Counted from the stretch's first letter, positions 10,052-18,703 are shown. The stretch is 64,000 nt of DNA from Streptomyces anulatus (GCF_000721175.1 NZ_JOEZ01000016.1:496001-560000), one strand, 5' to 3'. Program-made: numbers and translations. The notes: generated by a model from the letters alone, not told the origin.

Positions 10052-11128
10052 CTACAGGTCCAGGACGAGACGCCCGCCCCAGCAGCGCGAGACGCAGATC
10101 AGCATCGAGTCGCCCCGCTCGTCGTCGGTCAGCAACTCGTCCCGGTGGTCGATCTCGCCCTCCAGTACCCGCTGTTGGCAGGTCCCGCAGAACCCCTGCT
10201 CGCAGGAGTACGCGACATGGGGCAGCTCCGCGCGGACGGCGGCCAGCACCGACTGCCCGGCCGCGACCGGCACCGTGCGCCCGCTGCGCCGCAGCTCCAC
10301 CTCGAACGGCCCGGACCCCGTCGCATCCCCGGCCGCGGCCGAGAACCGCTCCAGGTGCAGGGGGTGCCCCTCGGGGAGCGCGGCGGCCACCGCGTCCATC
10401 AGGGGCTCGGGGCCGCAGCAGTAGACCGCCGTGCCCTGGGCGAGGCCGGCCAGCGCCGCCGCGACGTCCGGGTGGCCCGCCTCGTCCTGGGCGACGACCG
10501 TGACCCGGTCCCCGTCCGCGCCGAGCTTCTCGATCTCCGCCAGGAACGGCATCGAGGCGCGCGAGCGACCCCCGTACAGCAGCCGCCACTCGGCCCCCGA
10601 GGCGGCCAGCGACCGCAGCATCGGCAGGACCGGGGTGATCCCGATGCCGCCGACGACGAACACGTAACCCCTGGCGTCGGCCAGCGGGAAGCGGTTGCGC
10701 GGCCCGCGCACCCCGACCTCCAGGCCCTCCTGGAGCTGTTCGTGCACCTCCCGCGAACCGCCCCGGCCGTCCTCCACGAGCCGGGTCGCCACCGTGTACG
10801 CACCGGTGTCCTCCGGGTCGCCGCACAGTGAGTACTGCCGCACCAGACCCGACGGCAGCACCAGGTCCAGATGGGCCCCCGGCTCCCAGCGCGGCAGACC
10901 GGTGCCCTCGAGACGGAGCTGCACGACACCGTCGGCGGCCACGGTCCGCCCGGTGATCAGCAGGCGGCGGACCGCCGTCGCGCGCCGCTTCGAGTGGCCC
11001 GATACCGGCTCGGGCAGGGCGGGCAGCGGCCACAGCGGGGACCGGGCGATCCGGCGCTTCAGGGCCCGCCGGGTGAGCAGGGCGGCGCCGGAGACCAGAA
11101 CGACGGTACGCAGACGGGGCAGGGCCAT
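10052..11128 (-). CDS. ferredoxin-reductase-type oxidoreductase with C-terminal 2Fe-2S domain
   Basis: A 358-residue electron-transfer protein of the PDR/VanB/HmpX type. A short N-terminal hydrophobic/basic segment is followed by a flavin-binding barrel (~50-145; RQYSLCG), an NAD(P)H domain (~150-265; VVGGIGITPVLPML, then YCCGPEPLM), and a plant-type ferredoxin domain at the C-terminus with CEQGFCGTC and a distal Cys (LICVSRC). It should pass electrons from NAD(P)H through flavin to the 2Fe-2S cluster and on to an oxygenase. The adjacent upstream gene (3 bp apart) encodes a carboxylate/His-rich metal protein, the obvious partner. Confidence 0.9.
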   Translation of the reverse strand: MALPRLRTVVLVSGAALLTRRALKRRIARSPLWPLPALPEPVSGHSKRRATAVRRLLITGRTVAADGVVQLRLEGTGLPRWEPGAHLDLVLPSGLVRQYSLCGDPEDTGAYTVATRLVEDGRGGSREVHEQLQEGLEVGVRGPRNRFPLADARGYVFVVGGIGITPVLPMLRSLAASGAEWRLLYGGRSRASMPFLAEIEKLGADGDRVTVVAQDEAGHPDVAAALAGLAQGTAVYCCGPEPLMDAVAAALPEGHPLHLERFSAAAGDATGSGPFEVELRRSGRTVPVAAGQSVLAAVRAELPHVAYSCEQGFCGTCQQRVLEGEIDHRDELLTDDERGDSMLICVSRCWGGRLVLDL

Positions 11129-11131
11129 GGG

Positions 11132-12037
11132 TCAGGCCCCTCCCGTCGTGGCGGCCCCGGCGGCGAGCGCGGCGGGGGAGCGGGTGAGGTAGTCGACGGC
11201 CTGGGCCGTACTGCCCTCCTGCGAGGGGTGGTAGGACCGGCTGAGATAGCTGGGGACGGACCGCAGGATCGCCCCCGTGGTGGGCAGCGTGCCCTGCTTC
11301 CCGCTCGCGTGGAACGCCTTGAAGGAGGCTTTGCCGTCCAGCAGCGTGGGGTCGTTCTCCATGAAGAAGCGGATGCCGCGCTGCCAGAGGAACACCAGCG
11401 CGGAGAACGCCGTCGCCCAGGTCCGCAGCCGCCGCCGGTAGCCGCCGTCCACGTGCATGAAGACGTCGAAGGCCACCGACCGGTGCTCGACCTCCTCCGC
11501 CCCGTGCCAGCGCAGCAGGTCCAGCATGGTCGGGTCCGCTCCCCGGCGGTCCAGCGCCTCGGCGTTGAGGATCCAGTCGCCGAGGAACGCGGTGTAGTGC
11601 TCGATCGCCGCGATCGTCGCCACCCGCTCCATCAGCCACCACTTCGACGCCCGCCCCGGCGGCAGGGTCCGGTCCCCGAGCAGCTTCTCGAAGAACCAGT
11701 CGATCTGCGCGGTGTACGGGGTCGGGTCGAGGCCCAACTCCCGCAGGTGCGGCAGCACATCGTCGTGCGCCTGCGAGTGCACGGCCTCCTGCCCGATGAA
11801 CCCGATGACGTCCTCGCGGAGCCAGTCGTCGTCGATGTACGGGAGGATCTGCCGGTAGACGTGGATGAACCAGCGTTCCCCGGCCGGGAGCAGCAGATGG
11901 AGCACGTTGATGGTGTGCGCGGCGAACGGGTCGCCCGGCACCCAGTGCAGGGGGGTCTTCTCCCAGGTGAAGGACACCTTGCGGGCCTTGAGAGGCGTCC
12001 GCTCCGACGCGACCGCCGCTGGCTGCGTGTTAGACAT
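11132..12037 (-). CDS. predicted metal-dependent hydrolase (PF10118-like), probably a di-metal oxygenase partner
   Basis: A 301-residue, mostly helical protein of the family annotated as metal-dependent hydrolase. Spaced acidic/His motifs are visible: GQEAVHSQAHDD, ATIAAIEHYTAF and HGAEEVEHRSVAFD, an arrangement resembling ferritin-like di-iron carboxylate proteins. It heads a minus-strand operon with a 2Fe-2S reductase (3 bp downstream) and a TetR regulator. Established annotation says hydrolase; the motifs and the redox partner suggest an O2-activating di-iron enzyme acting on a lipid-like substrate. That reinterpretation is inference. Confidence 0.82.
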   Translation of the reverse strand: MSNTQPAAVASERTPLKARKVSFTWEKTPLHWVPGDPFAAHTINVLHLLLPAGERWFIHVYRQILPYIDDDWLREDVIGFIGQEAVHSQAHDDVLPHLRELGLDPTPYTAQIDWFFEKLLGDRTLPPGRASKWWLMERVATIAAIEHYTAFLGDWILNAEALDRRGADPTMLDLLRWHGAEEVEHRSVAFDVFMHVDGGYRRRLRTWATAFSALVFLWQRGIRFFMENDPTLLDGKASFKAFHASGKQGTLPTTGAILRSVPSYLSRSYHPSQEGSTAQAVDYLTRSPAALAAGAATTGGA

Positions 12038-12128
12038 GGTGTCAATGTAATGACGGGTACGCGGGGGGACCAGAGTCGTGCGGAGATTTCCGTGCCGTTC
12101 TGCGGGACCCCGCGCGATGATTGCTTGT

Positions 12129-12881
12129 ATGACGAAACCTGTGCAGGCCCGCTCCTTCGACGCGGTGGCCGCCGCCTACGACGCGAACCGCCCCACCTAC
12201 CCGCCCACGCTGTTCGACGCCGTCGAGGACCTGGCCGGAGTGCCGCTCGCCGGAGCCCGGGTCGCGGACGTCGGGGCGGGCACCGGGCTCGGTACGGCAC
12301 GGCTGTACGAGCGCGGGGCCGAGGTGACCGCGGTGGAGCCGGGCGACGGGATGGCCGAACAGTTCCGCCGGAGCCTGCCGGACGTCTCCCTGGTCCGGGG
12401 CGACGGGAACAGCCTGCCGCTGCGGACCGGCTCCATGGACCTGATCACGTACGCCCAGGCCTGGCACTGGACCGACCCGGCCCGCTCGGTCCCCGAGGCC
12501 CGCCGGGTGCTGCGGCCGGGCGGGGCGCTCGCCCTGTGGTGGAACGACGGCGACCCGTCCGTGGAGTGGCTGGTCGACCAGGAGAATCGGCTGCGGACCT
12601 TCTTCGGGGCGGAGATCCCCGCCGTCCCGTCCCACCGGGCCCGCTTCCGGGCCGAGCTGCCCGGCGGGCTCGACTTCCGCACCCGGCAGGTGGCGTGGAG
12701 CCGCCGCGTACCCCTGGACATCCATCTCGCCAACATGGCCACCCACTCCGACTTCCTGATCGGCGACCCGGCGGAGGTCCGCGACTACTTCGACCGCGAA
12801 CGGGCCCTGCTGACCGCCCTGTTCCCGGACGGCGAGGTCGAGGAGGCGTACCTCGTGAGTCTTGCCGTAGCCCATCCCTGA
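12129..12881 (+). CDS. class I SAM-dependent methyltransferase
   Basis: A 250-residue methyltransferase. Motif I is VADVGAGTGLGTARL, followed by an acidic loop (VTAVEPGDG) and the post-motif AQAWHWTDPARSV typical of the UbiE/Methyltransf_11 group; RRVLRPGGALALWW is motif III. I chose ATG 12129 (MTKPVQARSFDAVAAAYDANR) as the family-like N-terminus; ATG 12117 adds four residues and neither has a clear ribosome site. It is divergent from the di-metal protein gene across about 90 bp. The substrate cannot be told from sequence. Confidence 0.85.
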   Translation: MTKPVQARSFDAVAAAYDANRPTYPPTLFDAVEDLAGVPLAGARVADVGAGTGLGTARLYERGAEVTAVEPGDGMAEQFRRSLPDVSLVRGDGNSLPLRTGSMDLITYAQAWHWTDPARSVPEARRVLRPGGALALWWNDGDPSVEWLVDQENRLRTFFGAEIPAVPSHRARFRAELPGGLDFRTRQVAWSRRVPLDIHLANMATHSDFLIGDPAEVRDYFDRERALLTALFPDGEVEEAYLVSLAVAHP

Positions 12882-12908
12882 GCCTGGGTTCGGGTGCAGG
12901 ATGGGCCG

Positions 12909-13397
12909 ATGGCGACACAACCGGAATGGCGAGGCACACGGCACGGCGGTGCCGTCGCGGCCGTCCTGGCGGGGATTCTGCTCCTGGCCGGGTGCAGCAC
13001 GGAACCGGCCGACGACGGCGACGGCCGGGAGCGGCCCACACCGCCGCCGGCCGCGACGGGCACGCTGGAGCAGCTGGCGAAGAAGGCCGGCTGCGACCCG
13101 AACGTGCAGACCGACGCGGCCGAGCTCCGGCAGGCCAACTGCAGGACGGACGAGGGACGTTACGTTCTGACCACCTTCGCCACCGACCGCGGTCAGCGTG
13201 AGTGGATCAACGAGGCCAAGGACTACGGCGGCTCGTACCTCGTCGGACGGCAGTGGGTGGCCGTCGGCGATCCGGAGGTGGTCGCGGCGCTGCGCGGCCG
13301 GCTCGGGGGGACGGTGGAGACCGCCTCGCCTCACCACTCGGGGAACAGTGGCGGAGGGGGGAGCGAGGACGGGCACTCCGGTCACCACGGGAGCTGA
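12909..13397 (+). CDS. small lipoprotein of unknown function
   Basis: A 162-residue protein with a lipoprotein signal peptide: a basic start, a hydrophobic stretch and the lipobox LLAGC. A low-complexity Asp/Gly/Pro linker follows, then a compact domain containing two Cys (KKAGCDP, QANCRTDEG) that could form a disulphide, and the motif YVLTTFATDRGQREWINEA. The C-terminus is Gly/Ser/His-rich. No family is recognised. ATG 12909 gives the full signal peptide. It is 27 bp downstream of the methyltransferase and may be cotranscribed. Confidence 0.8.
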   Translation: MATQPEWRGTRHGGAVAAVLAGILLLAGCSTEPADDGDGRERPTPPPAATGTLEQLAKKAGCDPNVQTDAAELRQANCRTDEGRYVLTTFATDRGQREWINEAKDYGGSYLVGRQWVAVGDPEVVAALRGRLGGTVETASPHHSGNSGGGGSEDGHSGHHGS

Positions 13398-13430
13398 CCG
13401 CGCAGGTTCACGGGGGCCGCACGCGCCGCG

Positions 13431-14903
13431 TCAGCGGCAGCGGCGGCCGTCGTTGATGCACCGCACCATCTTCTTCATCAGCCTGTCGTCGAAGACGTTG
13501 ATGAAGTCACCGTGATCGGTGATGGGCTTGTGCAGCTGCTCGGGGAAGGAGTCGACCGCGAACCCCGGCCCCGGCGGAACGTCGTAGACGATGCGCTGCA
13601 CCAGCTGCGGCACCGCACGGAACCCGTTCGGGCACCGGCCGTTCTCCTGGGCGAACGCCACATGGGTGCGGTGGTTCGCGCTGTCGGTGTTCTGCCCGTC
13701 CCAGCAGTTCTGGAAGGCGAACGTACGCACCACCTGACTGCCCTCGGGACAGATCGGGTACTTGTCCGTCAGCTGGCGGTCCTCGAATCCGGTGCAGCTC
13801 CACGAGGCGTTGGCATTGGCGTCGCCGTTGGTGAACGCCTTCGCGTCCCCGGTGATGATCCGCAGGAAGCGCGGCATCGCGGTGACCCTGCCGACGGGCG
13901 AGCCGACGAACTTCAGCGTCACCTCGGACGGCGTCTGGATCTCCCCGACGTTCTGGTCCCGGCCGCCGCCGTCGGCGTCCGCGTCGTTCTCGTCCTGCCC
14001 GTTCTGCAGACGCAGGACGGGCCAGTAGTAGGTCGACCGGTCACCCTGGTTGCGGCAGGTGGTCGCGCCGTCCGCCAGATCGTCGTCGCTCGCGAAGGCG
14101 TCGTTGGCCTGGTTGCCGATGTAATCGTGCATATGGTGCGCGCCGTTGCTCACGCCGGGCGCGACGATGACGTTGTCCGGGTTGAACTTCCCGTTCTCAT
14201 TACGGCCGCAGTCGGTGGTGAAGGTGCCCCGGGACGCGCCGCGGCGCTGGCGGGGCCGGTCGATGTCGGGCTGGACGGACTGGATATCGACGAAGTCGGC
14301 GGCCACGGGCCCGTTGCCGCCCTGGCTCTGCCCGGGGTCTTCGCCCTGGCCGGGATCCTGCCCCTGGCCGTCGTCCTGACCGCCGTCACCATCACCTTCA
14401 CCGTTGCCGCCGCCGTTCCCGGGGCGGCTGTCGTCGGCGCGCAGGCTGCATCCGGCGAGGCTCTCCAGCCCCGCCGGCCGCTCGCCCACCCGTCCGATCG
14501 CGATGCCGATGCGGTCGAGGCTCGCGGTCCGCTTGCTGCGCAACGGGCCCAGCACGGCGTTCTCCGCCAGCCCCGGGTCCTGGGCTATCTGCTCCTTCCG
14601 GTCCGCGAACTGCCGGTAGGCGTCGGTGATCTGGGTATCCATCGCCGCGAGTTCGCGGTCGACCTCCCCGCGCGCCTGATCCGGCACCTCGGACAGCCCG
14701 TTCACGGCTTCGGGGCAGTCGATGGTGGACACCTGGCGGCCGGCGTTCTGCGTCCGCGTGGGCGGAGAACCGGACGGTCCTTCTCCCGCGGAGGCGTAGA
14801 CATTGACCGCGACCAGCCCACCTCCTCCCAGGATCAGGGCCGCGGAGGCGGCAATGGCCCGGCTGGCCAGTGTGGAACGTTTCTTGCGCGATGTGCGTCG
14901 CAT
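13431..14903 (-). CDS. exported DUF1996-domain protein
   Basis: A 490-residue secreted protein. A very basic N-terminus ([11 protein letters not shown]) and a hydrophobic segment form a signal peptide or anchor. A helical region (~60-165) and an acidic Gly/Asp/Gln-rich linker (~165-200) precede a C-terminal DUF1996 domain with [32 protein letters not shown] and [15 protein letters not shown]. The His/Asp-rich motifs suggest metal or carbohydrate binding. DUF1996 is common in secreted fungal and actinobacterial proteins of unknown role. ATG 14903 is preceded by GAGGAG; an in-frame ATG 39 bases upstream lacks that support. Confidence 0.88.
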   Translation of the reverse strand: MRRTSRKKRSTLASRAIAASAALILGGGGLVAVNVYASAGEGPSGSPPTRTQNAGRQVSTIDCPEAVNGLSEVPDQARGEVDRELAAMDTQITDAYRQFADRKEQIAQDPGLAENAVLGPLRSKRTASLDRIGIAIGRVGERPAGLESLAGCSLRADDSRPGNGGGNGEGDGDGGQDDGQGQDPGQGEDPGQSQGGNGPVAADFVDIQSVQPDIDRPRQRRGASRGTFTTDCGRNENGKFNPDNVIVAPGVSNGAHHMHDYIGNQANDAFASDDDLADGATTCRNQGDRSTYYWPVLRLQNGQDENDADADGGGRDQNVGEIQTPSEVTLKFVGSPVGRVTAMPRFLRIITGDAKAFTNGDANANASWSCTGFEDRQLTDKYPICPEGSQVVRTFAFQNCWDGQNTDSANHRTHVAFAQENGRCPNGFRAVPQLVQRIVYDVPPGPGFAVDSFPEQLHKPITDHGDFINVFDDRLMKKMVRCINDGRRCR

Positions 14904-15024
14904 GGGACTCCTCTGCTTCGAGGGAGAAGCGTGACGTCCCATACGCGCGGGCCCCGCGACCCGTTCAGCCCTCCGGCCGATTCGTGGGAAGCTCCAGCCG
15001 GAAAGCGGCCCGAACCACCGACTC

Positions 15025-15585
15025 TCAGGCGTAGGCGGCCAATGGGGCGTCCACCGGGGCTCCGGTCAGCCGGTTGGCCAGGGTCGACAGGGTGTACGCG
15101 CCGATGCCCAGGACCACTTCGAGGGCGTTCTGCTCGGTGTAGCCGTACGCGAGGAAGTCCCGCAGGACCGCGTCGTCCACCGCGCCCGCCGAGGCGAGCA
15201 CCTCCAGCGTGAACCGCCTCACCGCTTCCAGCCGTTCGTCCGGCAGTGGGGCCCCCGCACGGTCACGGTCGCGCAGGGCGGCGATCAGCGCCGGGTCGGC
15301 GTCCAGGGCGGTCAGCTTCGCGGTGTGCATCGCGACGCAGAGGTGGCAGTCGTTGCGGGTGGCCATCGTCATGATCAGGACCTCGCGGGAGAGCGGGTCC
15401 AGGGTGCAGGCCTCGAAGATCGCGCTGATCTTCAGGAAGCCGTCCAGGGCATGGGGCGAGGCGGCGAGCCGGGCGATGGCGGCGGGCCGGTAGCCCAGCC
15501 GCTCCGTCACCGCCTCCATGGGGCGCCGTGAACCGGGCGGGGCGGTCTCGGGGGTGTGGTCGGGGAAGGGCACGGCGAACCTCAC
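15025..15585 (-). CDS. carboxymuconolactone decarboxylase / AhpD-like protein
   Basis: A 186-residue CMD-domain protein with the redox motif CHLCVAMH (CxxC plus His) typical of alkylhydroperoxidase-like members, preceded by [14 protein letters not shown]. Peroxidase-type activity through the Cys pair is expected for the family. It is divergent from a MarR regulator with only 20 bp between start codons, so the MarR protein probably senses oxidants or electrophiles and controls this gene. A second, unrelated CMD protein lies at 25317-25835. Confidence 0.85.
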   Translation of the reverse strand: MRFAVPFPDHTPETAPPGSRRPMEAVTERLGYRPAAIARLAASPHALDGFLKISAIFEACTLDPLSREVLIMTMATRNDCHLCVAMHTAKLTALDADPALIAALRDRDRAGAPLPDERLEAVRRFTLEVLASAGAVDDAVLRDFLAYGYTEQNALEVVLGIGAYTLSTLANRLTGAPVDAPLAAYA

Positions 15586-15597
15586 ATGCGGATAGGG

Positions 15598-15640
15598 TCG
15601 ACAACATGGTTGACGAACAAAAGGTAAACCAGGTTGTCGA
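15598..15640. promoter_or_regulatory. inverted repeats over the MarR start, probable MarR operator
   Basis: TCGACAAC (15598-15605) and its exact complement GTTGTCGA (15633-15640) flank two smaller palindromes, CAACATGGTTG and AACCAGGTT. TAGGGT at 15593-15598 lies 7 bases before the MarR ATG and fits a -10 element for a leaderless mRNA, so binding here would block both divergent promoters. Confidence 0.55.
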
Positions 15641-16100
15641 ATCTCGCAATGGCTTCGAGCTGCCGTTGCTTCTCTTCGCCGGCTTCCGCTCGATCATCGA
15701 CGCCCTGCACCGGGACCTGGCCGAGCACGGACACCCCGCGACCCGGCCCGCGTACGGCTTCGCCCTTCAGGCGGTGGGGCGCGACGGCGCGGCCATCAGC
15801 GAGATCGGGCGGCGGCTCGGGGTCTCCAAGCAGGCCGCCGGGAAGACCGTCGAGAAGCTGGCGGCGCTCGGCTACGTGGAGCGCGCCCCCGACCCCGCAG
15901 ACGGCCGCCGCACCCTGATCCACCTCACCCCGCACGGCGTCGACCTGCTGACCCGGTCCGCCGAGGGCTTCGACCGGCTGCGGGCGGAATGGGCCCGAAC
16001 ACTCGGCGAGGAGCGGCTGACCGCCCTGGAACGGGACCTGCGCACGATGGCCCCCGGAGGCGCGTTCCGGCTGGACGCGGCGGGCTGGTTCACCGGCTGA
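15606..16100 (+). CDS. MarR-family regulator
   Basis: A 164-residue winged-helix protein. The MarR DNA-binding region has ISEIGRRLGVSKQAAGKTVEKLAALGYVERAPDPADGRR with the characteristic wing DGRR. ATG 15606 sits inside an inverted-repeat cluster and immediately after a -10-like TAGGGT, suggesting a leaderless, autoregulated transcript. It is divergent from an AhpD-like gene. It has no Cys in the visible sensor region, so the sensing mode is unclear. A GC-rich hairpin follows the stop. Confidence 0.88.
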   Translation: MVDEQKVNQVVESRNGFELPLLLFAGFRSIIDALHRDLAEHGHPATRPAYGFALQAVGRDGAAISEIGRRLGVSKQAAGKTVEKLAALGYVERAPDPADGRRTLIHLTPHGVDLLTRSAEGFDRLRAEWARTLGEERLTALERDLRTMAPGGAFRLDAAGWFTG

Positions 16101-16107
16101 GCCGAGG

Positions 16108-16136
16108 CCCGGGCCGCGCGCTCGGCGCGGCCCCGG
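16108..16136 (+). terminator. hairpin after the MarR gene
   Basis: GGGCCGCGC (16111-16119) pairs exactly with GCGCGGCCC (16125-16133) around a 5-base loop, eight bases after the stop codon. Confidence 0.55.
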
Positions 16137-16187
16137 ACGCGGGCGGCTCGGTCGCGGCCCCCGCTCGCCGGCCGTAGGCGGCCCGGA

Positions 16188-16244
16188 TCAGCCGTGGTCC
16201 AGATAGGCCAGCACCGCCAATGACCACGGCGACTCACCGTTCAC
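16188..16244 (-). CDS. possible 18-residue peptide ORF
   Basis: A GTG-started ORF encoding VNGESPWSLAVLAYLDHG, preceded by a near-ideal ribosome site (GAGAGGAAGGAT, 16245-16256). It reads like the tail of a larger protein, so it may be a gene remnant, but the ribosome site is unusually good for noise. No homologue is recognised. The surrounding 16101-16392 stretch holds only this and the MarR hairpin. Confidence 0.3.
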   Translation of the reverse strand: MNGESPWSLAVLAYLDHG

Positions 16245-16392
16245 ATCCTTCCTCTCGCCCGCTCGGACCCCCGGCGTCCGGCCGGCACCGGTCCGCGGTT
16301 CTCGCGCCACGCCCTCGGCTCGTACGCCGTCATGGCGAACCCGTCCGACCCCGTCGCCCCCCCACAGGACAGCGGCGCCGCCCCGCGCGCCC

Positions 16393-16950
16393 TCATGACT
16401 CTCCGGCGAGGAGCAGGAGATACCAGAGTCCGTGAACAGCGGTCATCGCGGGGAAGAACGCCCAGGACAGCTGCAAGCGCCGCCCGATGTCCAGACCTTC
16501 AGGCGCGGGATCCGCGGGGGTCAGTCGGGGCTGCACCGCCCGTCGGAACTTCTTCGCGGACTGGTAGCCCCCGAGTCTCCCGCTCAACGAGGGGGCGACG
16601 GCCGGGCTTTTGAGGACGCGGCCGTCCTTGAGTTCGACGCCGAGCCCGTCCGTGGTGAGGATGCGCTGGATGAGACCGTACGGCACCCAGATGTCCGTCA
16701 GCCTGTTGTGCATCAGCAGCCCGTCCTTGCCCAGGACCACCCGGCATCTGAGGTGCAGCCAGGCCGGATATCCCAGGACCAGGCTCCATGGGAGCCCGTG
16801 AAGCGACCGTTGCCAGAGCGGCAGCGTCTCACCGGCCGGCTGGATGGCCGCGAGGAAGAAGCCCAGGGCGACCGAGAAGGTGAGCGCCACCACCCCCACG
16901 CCGAACTCGGAGCTGCGCAGGCGAGATATCGACTCCGGCTCAGATCTCAC
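16393..16950 (-). CDS. membrane protein with PH-like cytoplasmic segment
   Basis: A 185-residue protein with two N-terminal transmembrane segments (GVVALTFSVALGFFLAAI; LVLGYPAWLHLRCRVVL), a soluble middle (DGLLMHNRLTDIWVPYGLIQRILTTDGLGVELKDGR, which resembles bacterial PH/bPH2-type domains) and one C-terminal segment (MTAVHGLWYLLLLA). GTG 16950 is preceded by GGAGGG. The function is unknown. It borders a degenerate region but itself looks intact. Confidence 0.75.
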   Translation of the reverse strand: MRSEPESISRLRSSEFGVGVVALTFSVALGFFLAAIQPAGETLPLWQRSLHGLPWSLVLGYPAWLHLRCRVVLGKDGLLMHNRLTDIWVPYGLIQRILTTDGLGVELKDGRVLKSPAVAPSLSGRLGGYQSAKKFRRAVQPRLTPADPAPEGLDIGRRLQLSWAFFPAMTAVHGLWYLLLLAGES

Positions 16951-16996
16951 GGGTCCCTCCGTCCTCCCTCAGCGACTACAGCGTGCCGGTCCTGCC

Positions 16997-17323
16997 TCAC
17001 AGGTCGCACCAGGTGGGCTTGAAGGTTGAGATACCGCATCCCTCGACGCCGAACACCGAGGCCACGCCGTAGCCGAGGCCCTGCCCGAACCTGTCGATGC
17101 GCAGTGCGTGCTTGCCTGTTGGCCGGGCGTGCTGGCCCTTACCGGCTCTTCGGTGGTGGCCTTGCGGAATGTACTTCTGCAGCCCCCACTTCCTGCCCAG
17201 GTGAACGAGGGTCGTATTGCCGATTTTACCGAAGAACAGTCCCAGAAGGGCTCCTTGGGTGTTGGCGACGGCGTTGCCCTTGGCGTTCTGGGGCCCGACG
17301 TCAAAGTAGTCATAGCCGTACGC
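16997..17323 (-). pseudogene. 5'-truncated fragment of an unknown, foreign-looking gene
   Basis: A 108-codon open 3' end with no start codon. The product is rich in Gly, aromatic residues and Lys (GYDYFDVGPQNAKGN, GLFFGKIGNTTLVHLGRK, FGVEGCGISTFKPTWCDL), unlike neighbouring proteins, and its DNA is visibly lower in GC, for example around 17205-17240. It begins exactly where the LuxR remnant stops, in a different frame. The repetitive Gly/Tyr style recalls C-terminal regions of large secreted or toxin proteins, but no family is recognised. Confidence 0.5.
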
Positions 17324-17646
17324 ACCCGCCGGTTGTCGTCGTCCGACGGGGGCAGACCGAGCTTGCCGAAGATGTTCGACGTGTGCTTGGCCACCGCCCG
17401 CTCCGTGATCACCAACTGCGAGGCGATGGCGGCGTTCGAGCGGCCCTGGGCCACCAGCTCCATCACCTCCCGCTCGCGCGGGGTGAGGCCGCCCATCGGC
17501 TGGTCCTGCGAACGGCGGGACAGGAGCTGGGAGATGACCTGCGGGTCCATCGCCGTGCCGCCCGCCGCCACCCGCCGTACCGCGTCGATGAACCGGTCCG
17601 CGTCGAAGACCCGGTCCTTCAGCAGATAGCCGATGCCGCCCTTGCC
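17323..17646 (-). pseudogene. remnant of a NarL/LuxR response regulator
   Basis: About 108 codons match the end of a NarL-type regulator: GYLLKDRVFDADRFIDAVRR (end of the receiver), then LTPREREVMELVAQGRSNAAIA and ITERAVAKHTSNIFGKLGL, the LuxR helix-turn-helix. Most of the receiver domain is missing, including the phospho-acceptor Asp. The gene loses its last residues after DDDNRRV, where the frame runs into an unrelated fragment. The 5' break lies about 25 bp from the stop of the winged-helix gene. No start is available, so this is a relic. Confidence 0.75.
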
Positions 17647-17671
17647 GGGGCCGTCGCAGGCGCATAGCCGG

Positions 17672-18331
17672 TCAGGGCGTGTACGTGTACCCCACCCGGC
17701 GGACCGTCCGGATCGAACGGCGGTACTCCGCACCCAGCTTGCGGCGCAGCCGGGCGACATGGACATCGACGGTGCGCCCGTCGCCCACATGTCCGTAACC
17801 CCACACTGTCGTCACCAGTTGGTCGCGGGTGTGCACCCGGTGCGGGTGCGCCACCAGATGGGCCAGCAGTTCGAACTCCAGGTACGTGAGGTCGAGGGCG
17901 ACGCCGTCGACCGAGGCCGTACGCCGGGCGGCGTCGATCCGGACCGGACCGGCGGGCCCCTTCACGTCGCCGGACGGGTCGGCCGCCGGCTGCGGGGCGA
18001 ACGGCGAGGCGCCCGGCCGGTGCTGGGAGTCGGCGACGGCCCTCGCGAGCGCGGGCTGCTGATCGGCCGGCACGAGCACCAGGTAACCGATCATCGGCGG
18101 CTGGCCCGGCAGCGCGGGCAGGGTGTGCGGCGGGGCCGGCAGCCAGGTGGCCCCGGGCGGGAGGAAGCCCGCCACATCGGCCGGGGCCGCGACCTCGTCG
18201 CGGTCGACCGCGCGCAGCCGGTGCCGGTTCGGGTGGGCGGGGAGGGAGCGGGCGGTGGGGTGGGCCGCAGCGGGTGCCGGGGACGCCGTGGTGGCGGCGG
18301 ACGCGGCGGAGAAAGTACGAGTGTTCGCCAT
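17672..18331 (-). CDS. winged-helix (OmpR-type) DNA-binding protein without receiver
   Basis: A 219-residue protein. The first ~120 residues are Ala/Pro-rich with one globular patch (PPMIGYLVLVPADQQPALARAV). The C-terminal ~95 residues form an OmpR/PhoB winged helix: [62 protein letters not shown]. It lacks the phospho-receiver domain and so is not a classical response regulator. ATG 18331 starts the frame. Its target is unknown. Confidence 0.85.
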   Translation of the reverse strand: MANTRTFSAASAATTASPAPAAAHPTARSLPAHPNRHRLRAVDRDEVAAPADVAGFLPPGATWLPAPPHTLPALPGQPPMIGYLVLVPADQQPALARAVADSQHRPGASPFAPQPAADPSGDVKGPAGPVRIDAARRTASVDGVALDLTYLEFELLAHLVAHPHRVHTRDQLVTTVWGYGHVGDGRTVDVHVARLRRKLGAEYRRSIRTVRRVGYTYTP

Positions 18332-18412
18332 GAGGGTCAGCTCTTTCGCGCGAGGAGTCGTCTGGGACGGACTTGCGTCGTGCGCGCGGACCGAAGGCCG
18401 GGGTGAGCGGCT

Positions 18413-18553
18413 TTAGTGGGCCTGCGCGTTCCACGCGCGGCAACACACCCGGTCGAAATCATGGTGCTGACGGGAAGGCCAGAACGGTTCGAGGTCGCTG
18501 CGCCCCGACGCGATGTGCTGGTAGCCGACCATGTGCCCCATTGAAGCAGACAT
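18413..18553 (-). CDS. small hypothetical protein (46 aa)
   Basis: A 46-codon ORF starting MSASMGHMVGYQHIASGRS and ending RVCCRAWNAQAH, with Trp, Cys, His and Phe content suggesting real coding. No ribosome site fits its first ATG well; GAGGAG (complement at 18571-18576) is ~17 bases upstream and instead suits an overlapping ORF starting at 18566. A shorter start (MGHMVGY) is also possible. It may be cotranscribed with the winged-helix gene 80 bp downstream. Confidence 0.45.
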   Translation of the reverse strand: MSASMGHMVGYQHIASGRSDLEPFWPSRQHHDFDRVCCRAWNAQAH

Positions 18554-18637
18554 TGCGGCTGTGCATCAGACTCCTCTCACCCGTCGATACGGACCCTTGG
18601 CGTCACGTTCCTCACGCCCGGCCGCCGCGGCCCACGA

Positions 18638-18673
18638 AAGAGGGGCCCACCGGCGAACCGGCGGGCCCCTCTT
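18638..18673 (-). terminator. glnII terminator
   Basis: AAGAGGGGCCC (18638-18648) and GGGCCCCTCTT (18663-18673) form a perfect 11-bp stem ending in A/T pairs, about 30 bp beyond the glnII stop on the minus strand. Confidence 0.8.
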
Positions 18674-18703
18674 GGCGTGTCCGGTACGTGACCGGTGGCG
18701 GGA

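Noticed and set aside
12032..12048. A TetR operator at the start of the di-metal protein gene (GACA-n3-TGTC with flanking partial symmetry)
   Set aside because: Only four perfect base pairs per arm; too weak to list as a site without a second copy.
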